The notes under the pieces: generated by a model | The model's database searches: none | What the model saw: only the letters and a program-made list of their open reading frames with translations | Told to the model about the DNA's origin: nothing | Translations under genes and position numbers: made by a program | Shown here: piece after piece, positions 50,663-61,355 of the stretch | Layout of the letters: every line of letters starts with the position of its first letter | Numbering within the stretch: position 1 is the first letter of the stretch | NCBI GenBank assembly: GCA_900317585.1 | Contig: ONHG01000008.1 | Coordinates: 19,438-83,437, forward strand | Source: an uncultured Lachnospiraceae bacterium | Lineage (GTDB): Bacteria > Bacillota > Clostridia > Lachnospirales > Lachnospiraceae | Length of the DNA stretch: 64,000 nt | Reading direction: 5' to 3'

Positions 50663-52948
50663 TTATTTACGGTTATAGTTGATGAGACATCCCTTTAATA
50701 TTATCTCTCTTTCATCATCTGTGAGCTCACCCATCTTCAGTGTAAATGGCTTTAATTCACCATCCTTGACAACATATGCCTCAAACTCCGTCTTTGCATC
50801 CTCGATTTCCTTCTTGATTCCCGGAAGGAAGATATAGTCGAGGTTGTGGAACGGAAGCTCTCCCTCATCGATGATGAATGGAAGCATTCCCCAGTTGATA
50901 AGGTTTGAACGGTATCTCTTTGTGGCATACTCGTTTGCGATATTTGCCCAGCCTCCAAGTACCTTCTGGCAGCTGGCAGCCTGCTCTCTTGCTGAGCCAT
51001 CACCCGGCTTAACAGCAAAAATTGTGCTTCCGAAGCCCATATTCTCATGGCTTGCCTCAGGGAATTTTTTCTTTACTACTCCCATGATTTCAGCAACCTC
51101 AGGAACAGCCTTTCCTGCGCACTCACCACTCTCTATAGCCTTCTGGGCCTTCTGGATTTCCTTTGCTCTGCCTACATACTCAGGATCCTTTCTTGAAAGT
51201 GCGAACTCTGCAAGTCCAAGAGGGTTTGAACGATATGATGATGTCTCTCCTGAAGGAATGAGCTCATCTGTTGTAGTAACAGGATCATGAATCTCTGAAA
51301 CCACCTTAAGGAGCATATTCTCAGGAAGCGCGCTCATTGTCGGCCAGTCCTTGATGTTTGGTCCGAACTGGATTTCAACTGAAGGATCTGCCACTCCATG
51401 GCTGTCAAATACACGATTCTCATATATAGTCTTGTCAAAGAAATATTTTGGCTTTGTAAAGTTGACATCAATATCCGCTGCTGATGTAAGGAAGCCCTTG
51501 TTTGCTGCTGTTGCAGCGATTGAACGCGCATCCATGAGTGCCACTGAGCTGATCTGTCCGTTCTGTACCTTAGAACCCTCTCTGTTAGGGAAGTTTCTTG
51601 TTGAATGACGGATAGAGAATGCGTTGTTGGCAGGTGTATCTCCTGCACCAAAGCAAGGTCCGCAGAAAGCAGTCTTTACGATTGCACCTGTCTCAAGAAG
51701 CTTTGCTACAGCTCCGTTTTTCACAAGCTCCATGTATATTGGAGTAGATGCCGGGTAAACACTCAGTGTAAACTCGTCTGCTCCGATTGAATGTCCGTTT
51801 AATATGTCAGCCGCATCGCAGATATTCTCAAATCCACCGCCTGCACAGCCTGCGATGATTCCCTGGTCTACATACAGTTTTCCGTCTCTTACCTTACTCT
51901 TTAAATCAAGCTTCACCTTGCCGTCAAAGCTTACCTCAGCTCTCTTCTCACAGTCATCGAGAATATCCATGAGGTTTGCATTGAGCTCATCGATAGTGTA
52001 GGTATTGCTTGGGTGGAATGGCATAGCTATCATTGGGCGGATCTGGCTTAAATCAATCTCAATAAATCTGTCGTAGTAAGCCACCTCACCCGGATTAAGT
52101 TCCTTATGATCCTCAGCCCTACCGTGAATCTCAAAGAATTCCTTAACCTGGTCATCTGTTCTCCAAATAGAAGAAAGACATGTAGTCTCTGTTGTCATAA
52201 CATCGACACCTATACGGAAGTCAACGCTCAGATTAGACACACCCGGTCCTACAAACTCCATAACTTTGTTCTTTACGAAGCCGTTTCCGAATACCTCTCC
52301 GATAATTGCAAGTGCGACATCCTGTGGTCCAACGCCCTTGATTGGCTCTCCTGTCAGGTAAATACCTACTACCTCAGGCATATCAATATCATATGTCTGT
52401 TCGAGAAGCTGCTTAACAAGCTCAGGTCCACCCTCGCCGACTGCCATAGTACCAAGTGCACCATAGCGTGTATGTGAATCAGAACCAAGTATCATTTTTC
52501 CGCCGCCGGCAAGCATCTCTCGTGCAAACTGATGGATAACTGCCTGATGAGGTGGTACATAGATTCCGCCGTACTTCTTTGCACATGTGAGACCAAACAT
52601 GTGGTCATCCTCATTGATTGTTCCACCAACTGCACAAAGGCTGTTGTGACAGTTTGTAAGTACATACGGGATAGGGAATTTCTCAAGTCCTGAAGCTCGT
52701 GCTGTCTGAATGATACCTACAAATGTGATATCATGCGATGTAAGCTTATCAAACTTAATCTGAAGCTTGTCCATATTGCCGGATGTATTGTGCTCCTTTA
52801 AAATACCGTAAGCAATTGTCTCCTGCTTAGCTGTCTGTTTGTCGATGTCCATGCCGGTCTTGCTTTTGACAGCTGCCTGAGCCTCTGGTCCATCAATTAT
52901 TACTTCCTTACCGTTTAAAAGGTAAGCACCATTTTCATATAATTTCAC
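50663..52948 (-). CDS. Aconitase-family hydratase (probable aconitate hydratase)
   Basis: A 761-residue 4Fe-4S hydratase. The cluster cysteines appear in [12 protein letters not shown] and [15 protein letters not shown], and the active-site segment [19 protein letters not shown] is intact. The C-terminal swivelling domain with [20 protein letters not shown] is present. Its layout is nearer to E. coli YbhJ and the Clostridial forms than to AcnA; it may interconvert citrate and isocitrate or act on another 2-methyl or homo-analogue. No other TCA genes are adjacent. Confidence 0.85.
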   Translation of the reverse strand: MKLYENGAYLLNGKEVIIDGPEAQAAVKSKTGMDIDKQTAKQETIAYGILKEHNTSGNMDKLQIKFDKLTSHDITFVGIIQTARASGLEKFPIPYVLTNCHNSLCAVGGTINEDDHMFGLTCAKKYGGIYVPPHQAVIHQFAREMLAGGGKMILGSDSHTRYGALGTMAVGEGGPELVKQLLEQTYDIDMPEVVGIYLTGEPIKGVGPQDVALAIIGEVFGNGFVKNKVMEFVGPGVSNLSVDFRIGVDVMTTETTCLSSIWRTDDQVKEFFEIHGRAEDHKELNPGEVAYYDRFIEIDLSQIRPMIAMPFHPSNTYTIDELNANLMDILDDCEKRAEVSFDGKVKLDLKSKVRDGKLYVDQGIIAGCAGGGFENICDAADILNGHSIGADEFTLSVYPASTPIYMELVKNGAVAKLLETGAIVKTAFCGPCFGAGDTPANNAFSIRHSTRNFPNREGSKVQNGQISSVALMDARSIAATAANKGFLTSAADIDVNFTKPKYFFDKTIYENRVFDSHGVADPSVEIQFGPNIKDWPTMSALPENMLLKVVSEIHDPVTTTDELIPSGETSSYRSNPLGLAEFALSRKDPEYVGRAKEIQKAQKAIESGECAGKAVPEVAEIMGVVKKKFPEASHENMGFGSTIFAVKPGDGSAREQAASCQKVLGGWANIANEYATKRYRSNLINWGMLPFIIDEGELPFHNLDYIFLPGIKKEIEDAKTEFEAYVVKDGELKPFTLKMGELTDDEREIILKGCLINYNRK

Positions 52949-52993
52949 TTATTCTACCTCCGTATGTGTATTTCAAAATTCTTTTATTTACTA

Positions 52994-54367
52994 TTATATA
53001 ATATTATAGGTAATTGTGGCAATAAATAAATCACCATCTACCTTAATTTCGAATTTTCCTCCCATCAAATGGGTCAGATTCTTTGCAATCGAAAGTCCAA
53101 GTCCACTTCCTTCAGTGGTTCTCGACCTCTCTCCCCTCACAAAACGCTCTGTCAGGTCCACATTTCCGTCGCTTACTATGTCAAGCTCGTTCTTTGACAC
53201 ATTCTTTATTGTAAAAACTGCCTTTGTATCTGCCTTTTCAAGCTCTACATACACTCTGGTATTTTCCAGTGCATATTTTGCGGCATTAGTATACAGATTT
53301 TCAATAGAGCGGTAAAGCTGACGCCCATCCGCATAGATAAATATCTGTTCTGATGGAATTTTTGTAACTATTGTCAGATTTCTCGACTCAAAGCGCTCAT
53401 TGAATTCACCTCCGGTCTGGTATAAAAGCTCAACCAGATCAAGCTTTTGCATATTGAGCTTCACATTTCCCGAGGTAATCTTTGATGTCTCTACCAAATC
53501 CTCTGTAAGCTGCTTTAAGCGCTGTGACTTTTCCTCCAGCACATGTATATAGTATTTGGCATTTTCATTTTCCAGATTTTCCCTCTTAAGCAGGTCAACA
53601 TAGTTGACTATTGATGTCAGAGGAGTCTTTATATCGTGTGATACGTTTGTTATTAAGTCTGCCTTTAATTTTTCATTCTTAAGACTCTCATTCACCGAGC
53701 TCATAAGACCCTGGCGTATATGGTTGACAGCCTCCGCCACCTTTTTCTGTTGCCCATGAAACTCATTGACATTGAGTGTAGTGTCAAGCGCTCCTTCCGA
53801 GATAGCTTCAAGTGCCTCCTGTATGCGCATTATCTCTTTGGTTTTTTGTGTGTGGATATCCTTTTTCTCAATAACTCTTTTCAAAAGCTCATAGCCCTTA
53901 TACATCAGGCTGTGTGTGCAAAGTATATTACCTTTTATCTTCCTTACAATGCTCTGGTATAAAATAATAAAAGCCAGATCAAACAAAAAAGTAAATGTGC
54001 CTGTCGTCATAATAAGTGATGCATAGTCAAAGTGCTGGTTTTTTACGCCTGAAATCACTTTTCCCATAAATACCATGAGCAGTGTAAATATCACTAGCAT
54101 CACATCAGAGTATACCTTGTCAATCGGTAAATAGTATATTGTGTAATCATCCTCTGATTTTCTGCCGGCCACGTTTGCCATATATGCCATGCTCACAAAG
54201 CTGCCTACCAGGCCCGCAAGCGATATTAGTGCATATATATCAATATTTTCATGCGCATCGTGCCTGAATGCATAGCCTGTGGCAAACACTCCTGTCACCA
54301 TAAGTATCATGCATAGCTGATGTAAAACTATGACCGCTGCTTTTTTTCCTATCATATACTGCCTCAT
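52994..54367 (-). CDS. Sensor histidine kinase
   Basis: A 457-residue membrane histidine kinase. Four hydrophobic segments (about residues 13-31, 42-64, 90-107 and 118-140) form the sensor part without a large outer loop, so it may sense within the membrane. A HAMP-like linker (about 180-220) is followed by the H box NVSHDIKTPLTSIVNYVDLL (about 245), the N box (LYTNAAKYAL) and the G box with SGLGLSIAKNLTHLMGG. It overlaps the response regulator upstream by 4 bases and acts with it. Confidence 0.92.
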   Translation of the reverse strand: MRQYMIGKKAAVIVLHQLCMILMVTGVFATGYAFRHDAHENIDIYALISLAGLVGSFVSMAYMANVAGRKSEDDYTIYYLPIDKVYSDVMLVIFTLLMVFMGKVISGVKNQHFDYASLIMTTGTFTFLFDLAFIILYQSIVRKIKGNILCTHSLMYKGYELLKRVIEKKDIHTQKTKEIMRIQEALEAISEGALDTTLNVNEFHGQQKKVAEAVNHIRQGLMSSVNESLKNEKLKADLITNVSHDIKTPLTSIVNYVDLLKRENLENENAKYYIHVLEEKSQRLKQLTEDLVETSKITSGNVKLNMQKLDLVELLYQTGGEFNERFESRNLTIVTKIPSEQIFIYADGRQLYRSIENLYTNAAKYALENTRVYVELEKADTKAVFTIKNVSKNELDIVSDGNVDLTERFVRGERSRTTEGSGLGLSIAKNLTHLMGGKFEIKVDGDLFIATITYNII

Positions 54368-55056
54368 TTGTTTTCCTCTATCTTATAGCCTACTCCCCAG
54401 ACCACCTTCAGATAGCGTGGCTCCTTAGGATTTATCTCTATTTTTTCCCTGATATGTCTGATGTGCACTGCAACTGTATTGTCGGCGCCTATCGCCTCCT
54501 CGTTCCATATGCTCTCATATATTTCGTTTATTGAGTAGACCTTTCCCTTATTTTTAAGGAGTAAAAGCAGGATATTATATTCAATCGGTGTGAGCTTTAC
54601 CTCCTCGCCATCCACAGTCACCTTTTTTAAATCATCATTTACCAAAAGGCCTCCGGCTTCATAAACCTTGTCTCCGGCTGCATCATTGCTTGACAGAGTG
54701 GTATATCTGCGAAGCTGTGACTTTACCCTTGCCACAAGCTCAAGCGGATTAAAAGGCTTTGTGACATAATCATCAGCTCCCACATTGAGTCCGAGAATCT
54801 TGTCAGCATCCTCTGTCTTTGCCGATAGAATGATTATCGGCACCCTGCTTTCCTTTCGTATCTGCAAAGTGGCTCTTATTCCATCGAGCTTTGGCATCAT
54901 GACATCTATTATCATGAGGTCTATTTTTTTATTCTTCATAATTTCAACTGCCTGTATGCCGTCGTAAGCCTTCTCCACGTCGTAGCCCTCCTGCATCAGG
55001 TAAATCTCAATTGCCTCAACTATTTCCTTGTCGTCATCACAAACTAATATTGTCAT
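54364..55056 (-). CDS. OmpR-family response regulator
   Basis: A 230-residue two-domain regulator. The receiver has the acidic pair DDDKE (7-9), phospho-acceptor Asp51 in MIIDVMMPKLDG and Lys in VTKPFNP; the C-terminal winged helix (about 130-230) has LTPIEYNILLLLLKNKGKVY and a wing ending KVVWGVGYKIEENK. It pairs with the kinase encoded next. No target site is obvious in the window. Confidence 0.95.
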   Translation of the reverse strand: MTILVCDDDKEIVEAIEIYLMQEGYDVEKAYDGIQAVEIMKNKKIDLMIIDVMMPKLDGIRATLQIRKESRVPIIILSAKTEDADKILGLNVGADDYVTKPFNPLELVARVKSQLRRYTTLSSNDAAGDKVYEAGGLLVNDDLKKVTVDGEEVKLTPIEYNILLLLLKNKGKVYSINEIYESIWNEEAIGADNTVAVHIRHIREKIEINPKEPRYLKVVWGVGYKIEENK

Positions 55057-55187
55057 ATTATCCTCCTTCTATGAATTTTGATTAGAAACCTTCTCCTGCC
55101 GTTAGTCAGCTATATTTTATCAGATTATCCACTTTGTTTTTCTTAAAATCTGCTTAATATTACCCACTTTTAAATATAAGCCAAAAA

Positions 55188-55213
55188 GCAGCCGTTCTAT
55201 TTTGAACTGCTGC
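55188..55213 (-). terminator. Terminator after the coiled-coil gene
   Basis: GCAGCAGTTC pairs with GAACGGCTGC (one mismatch), followed by TTTTTGGC on the minus strand. Confidence 0.8.
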
Positions 55214-55235
55214 TTTATAATTTTAATCAGATTTG

Positions 55236-56126
55236 CTAATTATTTCTATTGCCGGTGATGCTCTGCCACATCTTATGTATTCCGTCTGTGAGCTCCTTGC
55301 CCTCCTTTGTGTTGATGACAGGTGGCTTTCCGGCCCGACCGGCAGATGATGTCCTGTAATTCTCCGGCGAAGAGACCTCCGTATCCGATTTTGATGTTTC
55401 TTTATTATTGCTTTCGGAATTAGCTGCTGAGTCCATTGCATTGTCTACAATCTTCACATCACCTACTACTCCGTCTCCCAAATCGCCATCATACACTCCG
55501 TCTCCGTCAAGCATTCCACGCTTTCTGAAATAATCCATATTTACCTTGATTGCAGTCTGACGATTAGCATATATTGACTTTTCTTCGTTGTCAATAGTAC
55601 GCTCCTCTGCAGGCTTACCTGCATTTTTCTGACGTTCTATCTCCTTATTTCTGTCATCGATAATCTTAAGATACTTCTCCGTATCGGACAAATCCTGAAG
55701 CTGTCCCTTGAGCTCATACTGGTTAGTTTTAACTATCTTCTCCTGCTCTGCAATCCTATCCTTCATATTCTTGCACAGCTTTTCAAGTGACTCGTTGGTA
55801 TCATTGATGATATCACGCACTCTTGAAAGCGCCTCATCCGTATAGATAACCGATGCTGCATACACATCCTCAGCCTTTCTGCTTGCATCCCAGACTATCT
55901 TATCCCCCTTCTTTCTGAACTCTCTCTCTGCGTGATTGCGACTCTGCTCAGTAAGCTCATACTCATCCTGCATTGCATATATACACTTATTCAGCTCAGC
56001 AAGTAAATCTATCATTTGCTGCTTGTTTATGATCACCCTGCTCGGCTCCGGCTTATACGGCTCTGCCTTTGAGAGCATGATATGAATTTCTCTTAGTACC
56101 TTTTCTGTTTTATCGTTCGCATTCAT
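55236..56126 (-). CDS. Conserved coiled-coil protein, function unknown
   Basis: A 296-residue soluble protein. Long charged helices (about 30-185) are rich in Glu, Lys, Arg and Gln and should form a coiled coil; the C-terminal third is disordered (GDGVYDGDLGDGVVGDV, then Ser/Asn-rich) and ends TDGIHKMWQSITGNRNN. The layout recalls DivIVA-like or tubular scaffold proteins, but I see no specific motif. It lies downstream of the orphan dnaK in the same direction, with a repeat element between them, so it could be a partner. Confidence 0.6.
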   Translation of the reverse strand: MNANDKTEKVLREIHIMLSKAEPYKPEPSRVIINKQQMIDLLAELNKCIYAMQDEYELTEQSRNHAEREFRKKGDKIVWDASRKAEDVYAASVIYTDEALSRVRDIINDTNESLEKLCKNMKDRIAEQEKIVKTNQYELKGQLQDLSDTEKYLKIIDDRNKEIERQKNAGKPAEERTIDNEEKSIYANRQTAIKVNMDYFRKRGMLDGDGVYDGDLGDGVVGDVKIVDNAMDSAANSESNNKETSKSDTEVSSPENYRTSSAGRAGKPPVINTKEGKELTDGIHKMWQSITGNRNN

Positions 56127-56154
56127 TTTCTATTTCCTCGGATTAAAATTAACA

Positions 56155-56350
56155 GTAACTATTCAGAACCACTGAGAACAAAAAAGCTGATGTGTCATGC
56201 TTGCATGTAAGCAGCAGATTTTCTTGTTCTCAAGGTGGCTCGAATAGAGCCACCCCCCACATATATGAGCAAAATTAGTTGCGTAGCAACGAGAAAGCAC
56301 GAGTATCGTGCGTTTTTGTGAATGTGTGTGGGGTGGTTCTGAATACTCAC
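56155..56350. repeat. About 196-bp inverted-repeat element (MITE-like)
   Basis: The ends TATTCAGAACCAC and GTGGTTCTGAATA are perfect inverted repeats and the match continues outward with two mismatches (GTAAC/GTGAG). Inside are GAGAACAA/TTGTTCTC, CCACCCC/GGGGTGG and GCACGA/TCGTGC pairs. It fills the gap between the dnaK and coiled-coil genes and holds no convincing gene. A shorter possible relic is at 21396-21450. Confidence 0.7.
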
Positions 56351-56448
56351 CACTTACCCATATTTTATATGAAAATCCGCTTCTCGTAAATAGCCAAATG
56401 AATAATAATGATATGAGGGTCAAAAGGTATTCTGCCCCTCATTTATAA

Positions 56449-58209
56449 TTAAATCAATCCCGCTGCCGCATTTCTCAGTTCGTCTGCCGCATGCTTTATC
56501 TCGGCAGCCTGCTCTTCGCTCACATTTCCGGGCTTTGTCCTTGAAATAAGCTTCTTCACATATGAAAGTGACGATTTCACACTCTTTTTCTGTGCGCTGT
56601 CCATAGCCTTTCTTTTTTCCTTGTCAGCCATGACATTTTCCACCTGTCGCACAAGCGTATCAGCCTCACTTCTTGCATCAATATAAGCCTTTCTCTGTCC
56701 GTCTGTTGCCTCATACTCCTGTGCCTCGCGGATTGCCTGCTCAATCTCAGAATCAGACAAATTTGAGCTTGCGGTAATCGTAATCTCCTGATGCTTTCCT
56801 GTGCCCAGGTCCTTTGCAGAAACCTGCACAATGCCGTTTGCATCTATATCAAACGTCACCTCTATCTGCGGCACACCTGCCGGAGCCGGCTTGATGCCCT
56901 TTAACCTGAAGTTTCCAATCAGCTTATTGTCCCTTGCAAACTGCCTCTCACCCTGCAGTACCTTTATATCCACAGAGGTCTGGAAGCTTCCTGCAGTTGT
57001 AAAAATCTGGCTGTATCTCGTAGGAATAGTCGTATTTCTGTCAATAATTTTGGTTGAGACACCACCAACTGTCTCAATTCCGAGTGAAAGCGGTGTGACA
57101 TCCATCAGTATAATCTCTGCCGCACTGCTGCCTGCGACAATTGCTCCACCGAGCTTGCCACCCTGTACTGCTGCACCGAGTGCCACGCACTCGTCAGGAT
57201 TCAGGTTGTGTGAAGGCTCTTTTCCTGTAATTCTTCTGACCTCCTCAACAACAGCCGGCACACGTGTCGAGCCTCCTACCAACAGCACCATTCCAAGCTC
57301 TGCTGCGGAAATCCCCGCATCTGAAAGTGCCTGATTTACCGGAATGGCCGTTCTCTCCACCAGATCCTTTGTTATCTCATTAAACTCAGCCCTTGTGAGG
57401 TTCATCTCCATGTGAACCGGCTGTCCCTTTACAGTGGTGATAAATGGCAGGTTGATAGTGGTTGAGGATGAGGATGAAAGCACCTTTTTTGCCTTCTCAG
57501 CCTCCTCCCTGACACGCTGCATAGCAGTATTATCCTTTCTCAGATCCACATTCTGCTGTCTGTAAAACTCTGTGACAAGATAATTCGTGATTCTCTCATC
57601 AAAATCATCTCCACCCAGATGATTATCACCGGCTGTGGCAAGCACCTCTATCAGATTGTCCCCTATTTCGATAACAGACACATCGAAGGTTCCTCCTCCG
57701 AGGTCATAGACAAGAATTTTCTGCTGCTGTCCGTGGTCCAGTCCGTATGCGAGTGCCGCAGATGTTGGCTCATTTATGATTCGAAGCACATTAAGCCCCG
57801 CAATCCTTCCTGCATCCTTAGTTGCCTGCCTCTGCGCATCCGAAAAATATGCAGGAACTGTGATTACGGCGTCTGTCACTGCCTCACCCATATAGTCCTC
57901 TGCATCCTTTTTCAGCTTTCTGAGAATCATAGAAGAAATCTCAGGAGCTGAATACAGCTTTCCGTCCACTTTTGCCCTGAAATCGCTTCCCATCTGTCTC
58001 TTTATTGAGAAAAATGTCCTGTCCACATTGACTGCTGCCTGCCTCTTTGCAGCCTCGCCAACCAGTCGCTCTCCATTCTTTGTAAAAGCCACTACAGACG
58101 GAGTTGTTCTCTGACCCTCGCTGTTAGTTATGACTACCGGCTGATTGTTCTCCAAAACTGCCACACAGCTGTTTGTTGTTCCTAAATCTATACCTATAAC
58201 CTTACCCAT
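56449..58209 (-). CDS. DnaK (Hsp70) paralogue, stand-alone
   Basis: A 586-residue Hsp70. The nucleotide-binding domain starts [20 protein letters not shown] and has [19 protein letters not shown] and [12 protein letters not shown]; the substrate-binding domain has [13 protein letters not shown] and the lid is short (about 510-586). The usual acidic EEVDK-like end is absent; it ends NAAAGLI. No grpE, dnaJ or hrcA is near, so this is probably a second Hsp70. The start [10 protein letters not shown] at 58209 has AGGA upstream; the 4-codon extension is not needed. Confidence 0.9.
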   Translation of the reverse strand: MGKVIGIDLGTTNSCVAVLENNQPVVITNSEGQRTTPSVVAFTKNGERLVGEAAKRQAAVNVDRTFFSIKRQMGSDFRAKVDGKLYSAPEISSMILRKLKKDAEDYMGEAVTDAVITVPAYFSDAQRQATKDAGRIAGLNVLRIINEPTSAALAYGLDHGQQQKILVYDLGGGTFDVSVIEIGDNLIEVLATAGDNHLGGDDFDERITNYLVTEFYRQQNVDLRKDNTAMQRVREEAEKAKKVLSSSSSTTINLPFITTVKGQPVHMEMNLTRAEFNEITKDLVERTAIPVNQALSDAGISAAELGMVLLVGGSTRVPAVVEEVRRITGKEPSHNLNPDECVALGAAVQGGKLGGAIVAGSSAAEIILMDVTPLSLGIETVGGVSTKIIDRNTTIPTRYSQIFTTAGSFQTSVDIKVLQGERQFARDNKLIGNFRLKGIKPAPAGVPQIEVTFDIDANGIVQVSAKDLGTGKHQEITITASSNLSDSEIEQAIREAQEYEATDGQRKAYIDARSEADTLVRQVENVMADKEKRKAMDSAQKKSVKSSLSYVKKLISRTKPGNVSEEQAAEIKHAADELRNAAAGLI

Positions 58210-58372
58210 GATTTTCCTCACTGTTTTTTTATTTAAGTCTCATAAATAATTGATTTTTTTGACTTACTATTTCATCCTAATACTACTTTAAGCTTGGAAA
58301 ATTCACTCGTCAAGGCATGAGGCTGTTATTTCAGAGAATGTTTATACTTTTAATTTTTAATACACAACATAA

Positions 58373-58406
58373 CAACAAAGGCACCGCCGAAGCAGTGCCT
58401 TTGTTG
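58373..58406 (-). terminator. Terminator after fruA
   Basis: CAACAAAGGCAC-GC pairs with GC-GTGCCTTTGTTG around a GAAG-like loop. T-rich sequence follows on the minus strand. It closes the fru operon. Confidence 0.85.
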
Positions 58407-58446
58407 ATTAATTTATAGATTGGATTAAATGATAATTGAGGATTGC

Positions 58447-60375
58447 TTATTCACTTACTTTCTTTTTGAGTAATCCGAGTAATCCACATGCAATGAAAGA
58501 TCCGATTACCAATGCAACAAGATACATTAACGGATTTCCGATTGTAGGAACTACAAAGATTCCTCCGTGAGGTGCCATGAGTGTACATCCAAATGCCATT
58601 GAAAGTCCACCTGCCACTGCTGAACCGACTACACATGCCGGAAGGACATGAAGCGGATCAGATGCTGCGAATGGGATTGCACCCTCTGTGATAAATGATA
58701 ATCCCATGATAAAGTTTGTAGGTCCTGCCTTTCTCTCCTCTTCTGTGAACTTGTTCTTGAATAAGATTGTTGCAAGAGCGATTGCGAGTGGTGGAACCAT
58801 ACCGCCAATCATAACTGCTGCCATAATATTGTAGTTTCCGGCAGCGATTGAAGCTGTACCAAATACATAAGCGGCTTTGTTTACAGGGCCACCCATATCT
58901 ACTGACATCATTCCTCCGAGAAGTACTCCGAGCACTACTGCGCTTGCACCGTTAAGTCCATTAAGACCATTGTTTATAGCTGTATTTAAAGCTCCGATTG
59001 GAGGCTCAACTACAAACTGCATTATAACGCCTACCAGGAATATACCAAACAGTGGATAAAGCAGAACCGGCTTCATACCATCAAGACTCTCCGGAAGTTT
59101 AGAAAATACCTTCTTTAAGAGGAGCACAATATATCCTGCAACGAAACCTGCTACAAGTGCTCCAAGGAAGCCTGATGTACCGTTTGCTGCGATTGAACCG
59201 CCTACAAAACCAACTGCAAGACCCGGACGGTCAGCAATACTCATGGCGATAAAGCCTGCAAGAATTGGAAGCATAAATCCAAATGCTGTTCCACCAATTC
59301 CCTTAAACAGCGCTGCGGCCTGTGTAATAGTACCGAAATTTGCTCTCTGCTCAGCCGGCAGTGAATTAAGGTCAACACTGAATCCATCTATAAGGAATGC
59401 GATTGCGATAAGGATACCACCACCAACTACGAATGGAAGCATATGTGAAACACCATTCATCAGGTGCTTGTAAATCTGATGTCCAATGCTCTCTTTTCCA
59501 CCAACTGATGAATGTGAATCCTCCTTTTTACCTGATGCCTTAAATACAGGAGCATCACCGGCAGCAATTCTCTTTATAAGCTCTTCTGCCTTATTGATTC
59601 CGTCAGAAACCTGACACTCAATAACCTTCTTTCCGTCAAAGCGGTCTGTAGGTACATTTGTATCACAGGCAACTATAACACCTGCAGCATTTGCGATTTC
59701 ATCATCTGTGAGTACATTTTTGGCTCCGCCTGAGCCTCTTGTCTCAACCTTTATCTGATATCCAAGCTCCTTGGCCTTTTTCTCGATAGCCTCAGCAGCC
59801 ATATAAGTATGGGCAATTCCTGTTGGACAGGCTGTAACTGCAACGATAAATACATCGTCCTTCTTCACCTCAACAGACTCTTTCGCCTTTGCCTCTTTGG
59901 CAGCCTCTTTCTCATCCTTTGCTTTTTCAGCGCTATCGATGATATTTAAAAACTCATCAACTGAACCGGAATTGATAAGAGAATTTGTAAACTGCTCGTC
60001 CATCAGCATAACAGAGAGCTTGCTAAGCACCTGAAGATGCACATTATCCTCTGTGTTTGGTGCAGCGATAAGGAAAATAATCTTTGCAGGTGTACCATCG
60101 AGTGATTCAAAGTCAACCCCATCCTTTACAACCATTGCCGCAAGACCTGCTTTAGTAACAGCATCAGACTTACAATGAGGAATTGCTATACCCATTCCAA
60201 TTCCTGTTGTGCCTTCCTCCTCTCTTGCAAAAACACCCTTGCGATACTTTTCCACATCGGCTATTTTGCCACTTTTTGCCATCAAATCAATACACTGATT
60301 CAATGCTTCGGTTTTTCCGGCAGGCGTACCATTCAAATTGATACTCTCAGCTGCCAATAAATCCCTGATTGTCAT
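58447..60375 (-). CDS. fruA: Fructose PTS permease, fused IIABC
   Basis: A 642-residue phosphotransferase protein. IIA (about 1-150) carries the phospho-His in GIAIPHCKSDAVTK, IIB (about 172-270) the phospho-Cys in VAVTACPTGIAHTYMAAEAI, and IIC (about 300-640) has about nine hydrophobic segments with IGGMVPPLAIALATILF and ITEGAIPFAASDPL. It imports fructose as fructose 1-phosphate, the substrate of the fruK product. It is the last gene of the operon fruR-fruK-fruA. Confidence 0.96.
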   Translation of the reverse strand: MTIRDLLAAESINLNGTPAGKTEALNQCIDLMAKSGKIADVEKYRKGVFAREEEGTTGIGMGIAIPHCKSDAVTKAGLAAMVVKDGVDFESLDGTPAKIIFLIAAPNTEDNVHLQVLSKLSVMLMDEQFTNSLINSGSVDEFLNIIDSAEKAKDEKEAAKEAKAKESVEVKKDDVFIVAVTACPTGIAHTYMAAEAIEKKAKELGYQIKVETRGSGGAKNVLTDDEIANAAGVIVACDTNVPTDRFDGKKVIECQVSDGINKAEELIKRIAAGDAPVFKASGKKEDSHSSVGGKESIGHQIYKHLMNGVSHMLPFVVGGGILIAIAFLIDGFSVDLNSLPAEQRANFGTITQAAALFKGIGGTAFGFMLPILAGFIAMSIADRPGLAVGFVGGSIAANGTSGFLGALVAGFVAGYIVLLLKKVFSKLPESLDGMKPVLLYPLFGIFLVGVIMQFVVEPPIGALNTAINNGLNGLNGASAVVLGVLLGGMMSVDMGGPVNKAAYVFGTASIAAGNYNIMAAVMIGGMVPPLAIALATILFKNKFTEEERKAGPTNFIMGLSFITEGAIPFAASDPLHVLPACVVGSAVAGGLSMAFGCTLMAPHGGIFVVPTIGNPLMYLVALVIGSFIACGLLGLLKKKVSE

Positions 60376-60436
60376 ACATCATTCCTCCTAATAGAATGTA
60401 TTAATTATTTATATCAACCTTTTTGATACCGTTTGT

Positions 60437-61351
60437 TTAATTGGAAGCACTGTCCCATTTATCAATAAGTGCTTCAACCTCAGGCTTTGTAGCAAGCTCC
60501 TCAGAAAATGCACTTGCACTTCCTGTACATACTCCATAAATAAATGCCTGCTTATAATCATTTGATTTGAGGTATCCGTAAACAAATCCGGCTACCATCG
60601 AATCACCTGCACCTACAGAGTTTTTGAGCTTTCCTTTAGGAGCCTGTGCCTTAAATTCCTGTCCGTTCTCAGTAACAAGCACCGCTCCGTCACCTGCCAT
60701 AGAAACAAGCACGTTTCTTGCGCCCTGTTCCTGAAGCTTCTTTGCATATTTTATCACATCGTCCTTGTCTGTAATCTCAACCCCGAATATCTCACCGAGC
60801 TCATGATTGTTTGGCTTGATGAGGAATGGCTTATATGCAAGCACATTTGTGAGCAGATTTCTTGTCGCATCAACCACAATATTTATTCCACGGCCCTCAA
60901 GATGCTTCATGATATCCATATACATTGATGAAGGCATCACATCAGGAATACTTCCTGCGAGCACAAGCACATCAGACTCCTTTAAGCAGTCTAGCTTCTC
61001 ATAGAGTTTTTTAATGTTGTCCTCAGTGATTACCGGTCCCTGACCATTAATCTCGGATTCCTCATTTGAGCGAAGCTTCACGTTGATACGTGAAATACCA
61101 TCCTCCACCTCTATAAAATCAGTATCAACACCTTTTTTTGCTAGAAGTCTTTTAATTTCATTTCCTGTAAAACCCGCTGTAAAACCAAGTGAAGTATTGC
61201 TCATTCCAAGATTCTTAAGAACCATGGAAACATTTATGCCCTTACCACCTGCAAAAATCTTCTCTCCAGTCGTTCTATTGACTACTCCTGTCTTAAAATC
61301 TGTTACATCAACTATATAATCTAATGATGGATTAAAAGTAACTGTATAAAT
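60437..61351 (-). CDS. fruK: 1-Phosphofructokinase
   Basis: A 304-residue PfkB-family kinase making fructose 1,6-bisphosphate from fructose 1-phosphate. N-terminal MIYTVTFNPSLDYIVDV, then FAGGKGINVSMVLKNLG and the anion-hole motif NSVGAGDSMVAGFVYGYL with its catalytic Asp. AAGGAGG lies 6 nt before ATG 61351, so the longer frame overlapping fruR is not used. It lies between fruR and fruA. Confidence 0.96.
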   Translation of the reverse strand: MYTVTFNPSLDYIVDVTDFKTGVVNRTTGEKIFAGGKGINVSMVLKNLGMSNTSLGFTAGFTGNEIKRLLAKKGVDTDFIEVEDGISRINVKLRSNEESEINGQGPVITEDNIKKLYEKLDCLKESDVLVLAGSIPDVMPSSMYMDIMKHLEGRGINIVVDATRNLLTNVLAYKPFLIKPNNHELGEIFGVEITDKDDVIKYAKKLQEQGARNVLVSMAGDGAVLVTENGQEFKAQAPKGKLKNSVGAGDSMVAGFVYGYLKSNDYKQAFIYGVCTGSASAFSEELATKPEVEALIDKWDSASN

Positions 61352-61355
61352 CATG

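Noticed and set aside
56163-56423. An 86-codon ORF inside the inverted-repeat element
   Set aside because: It lies across paired arms of the element, has no ribosome site and encodes no recognisable domain.
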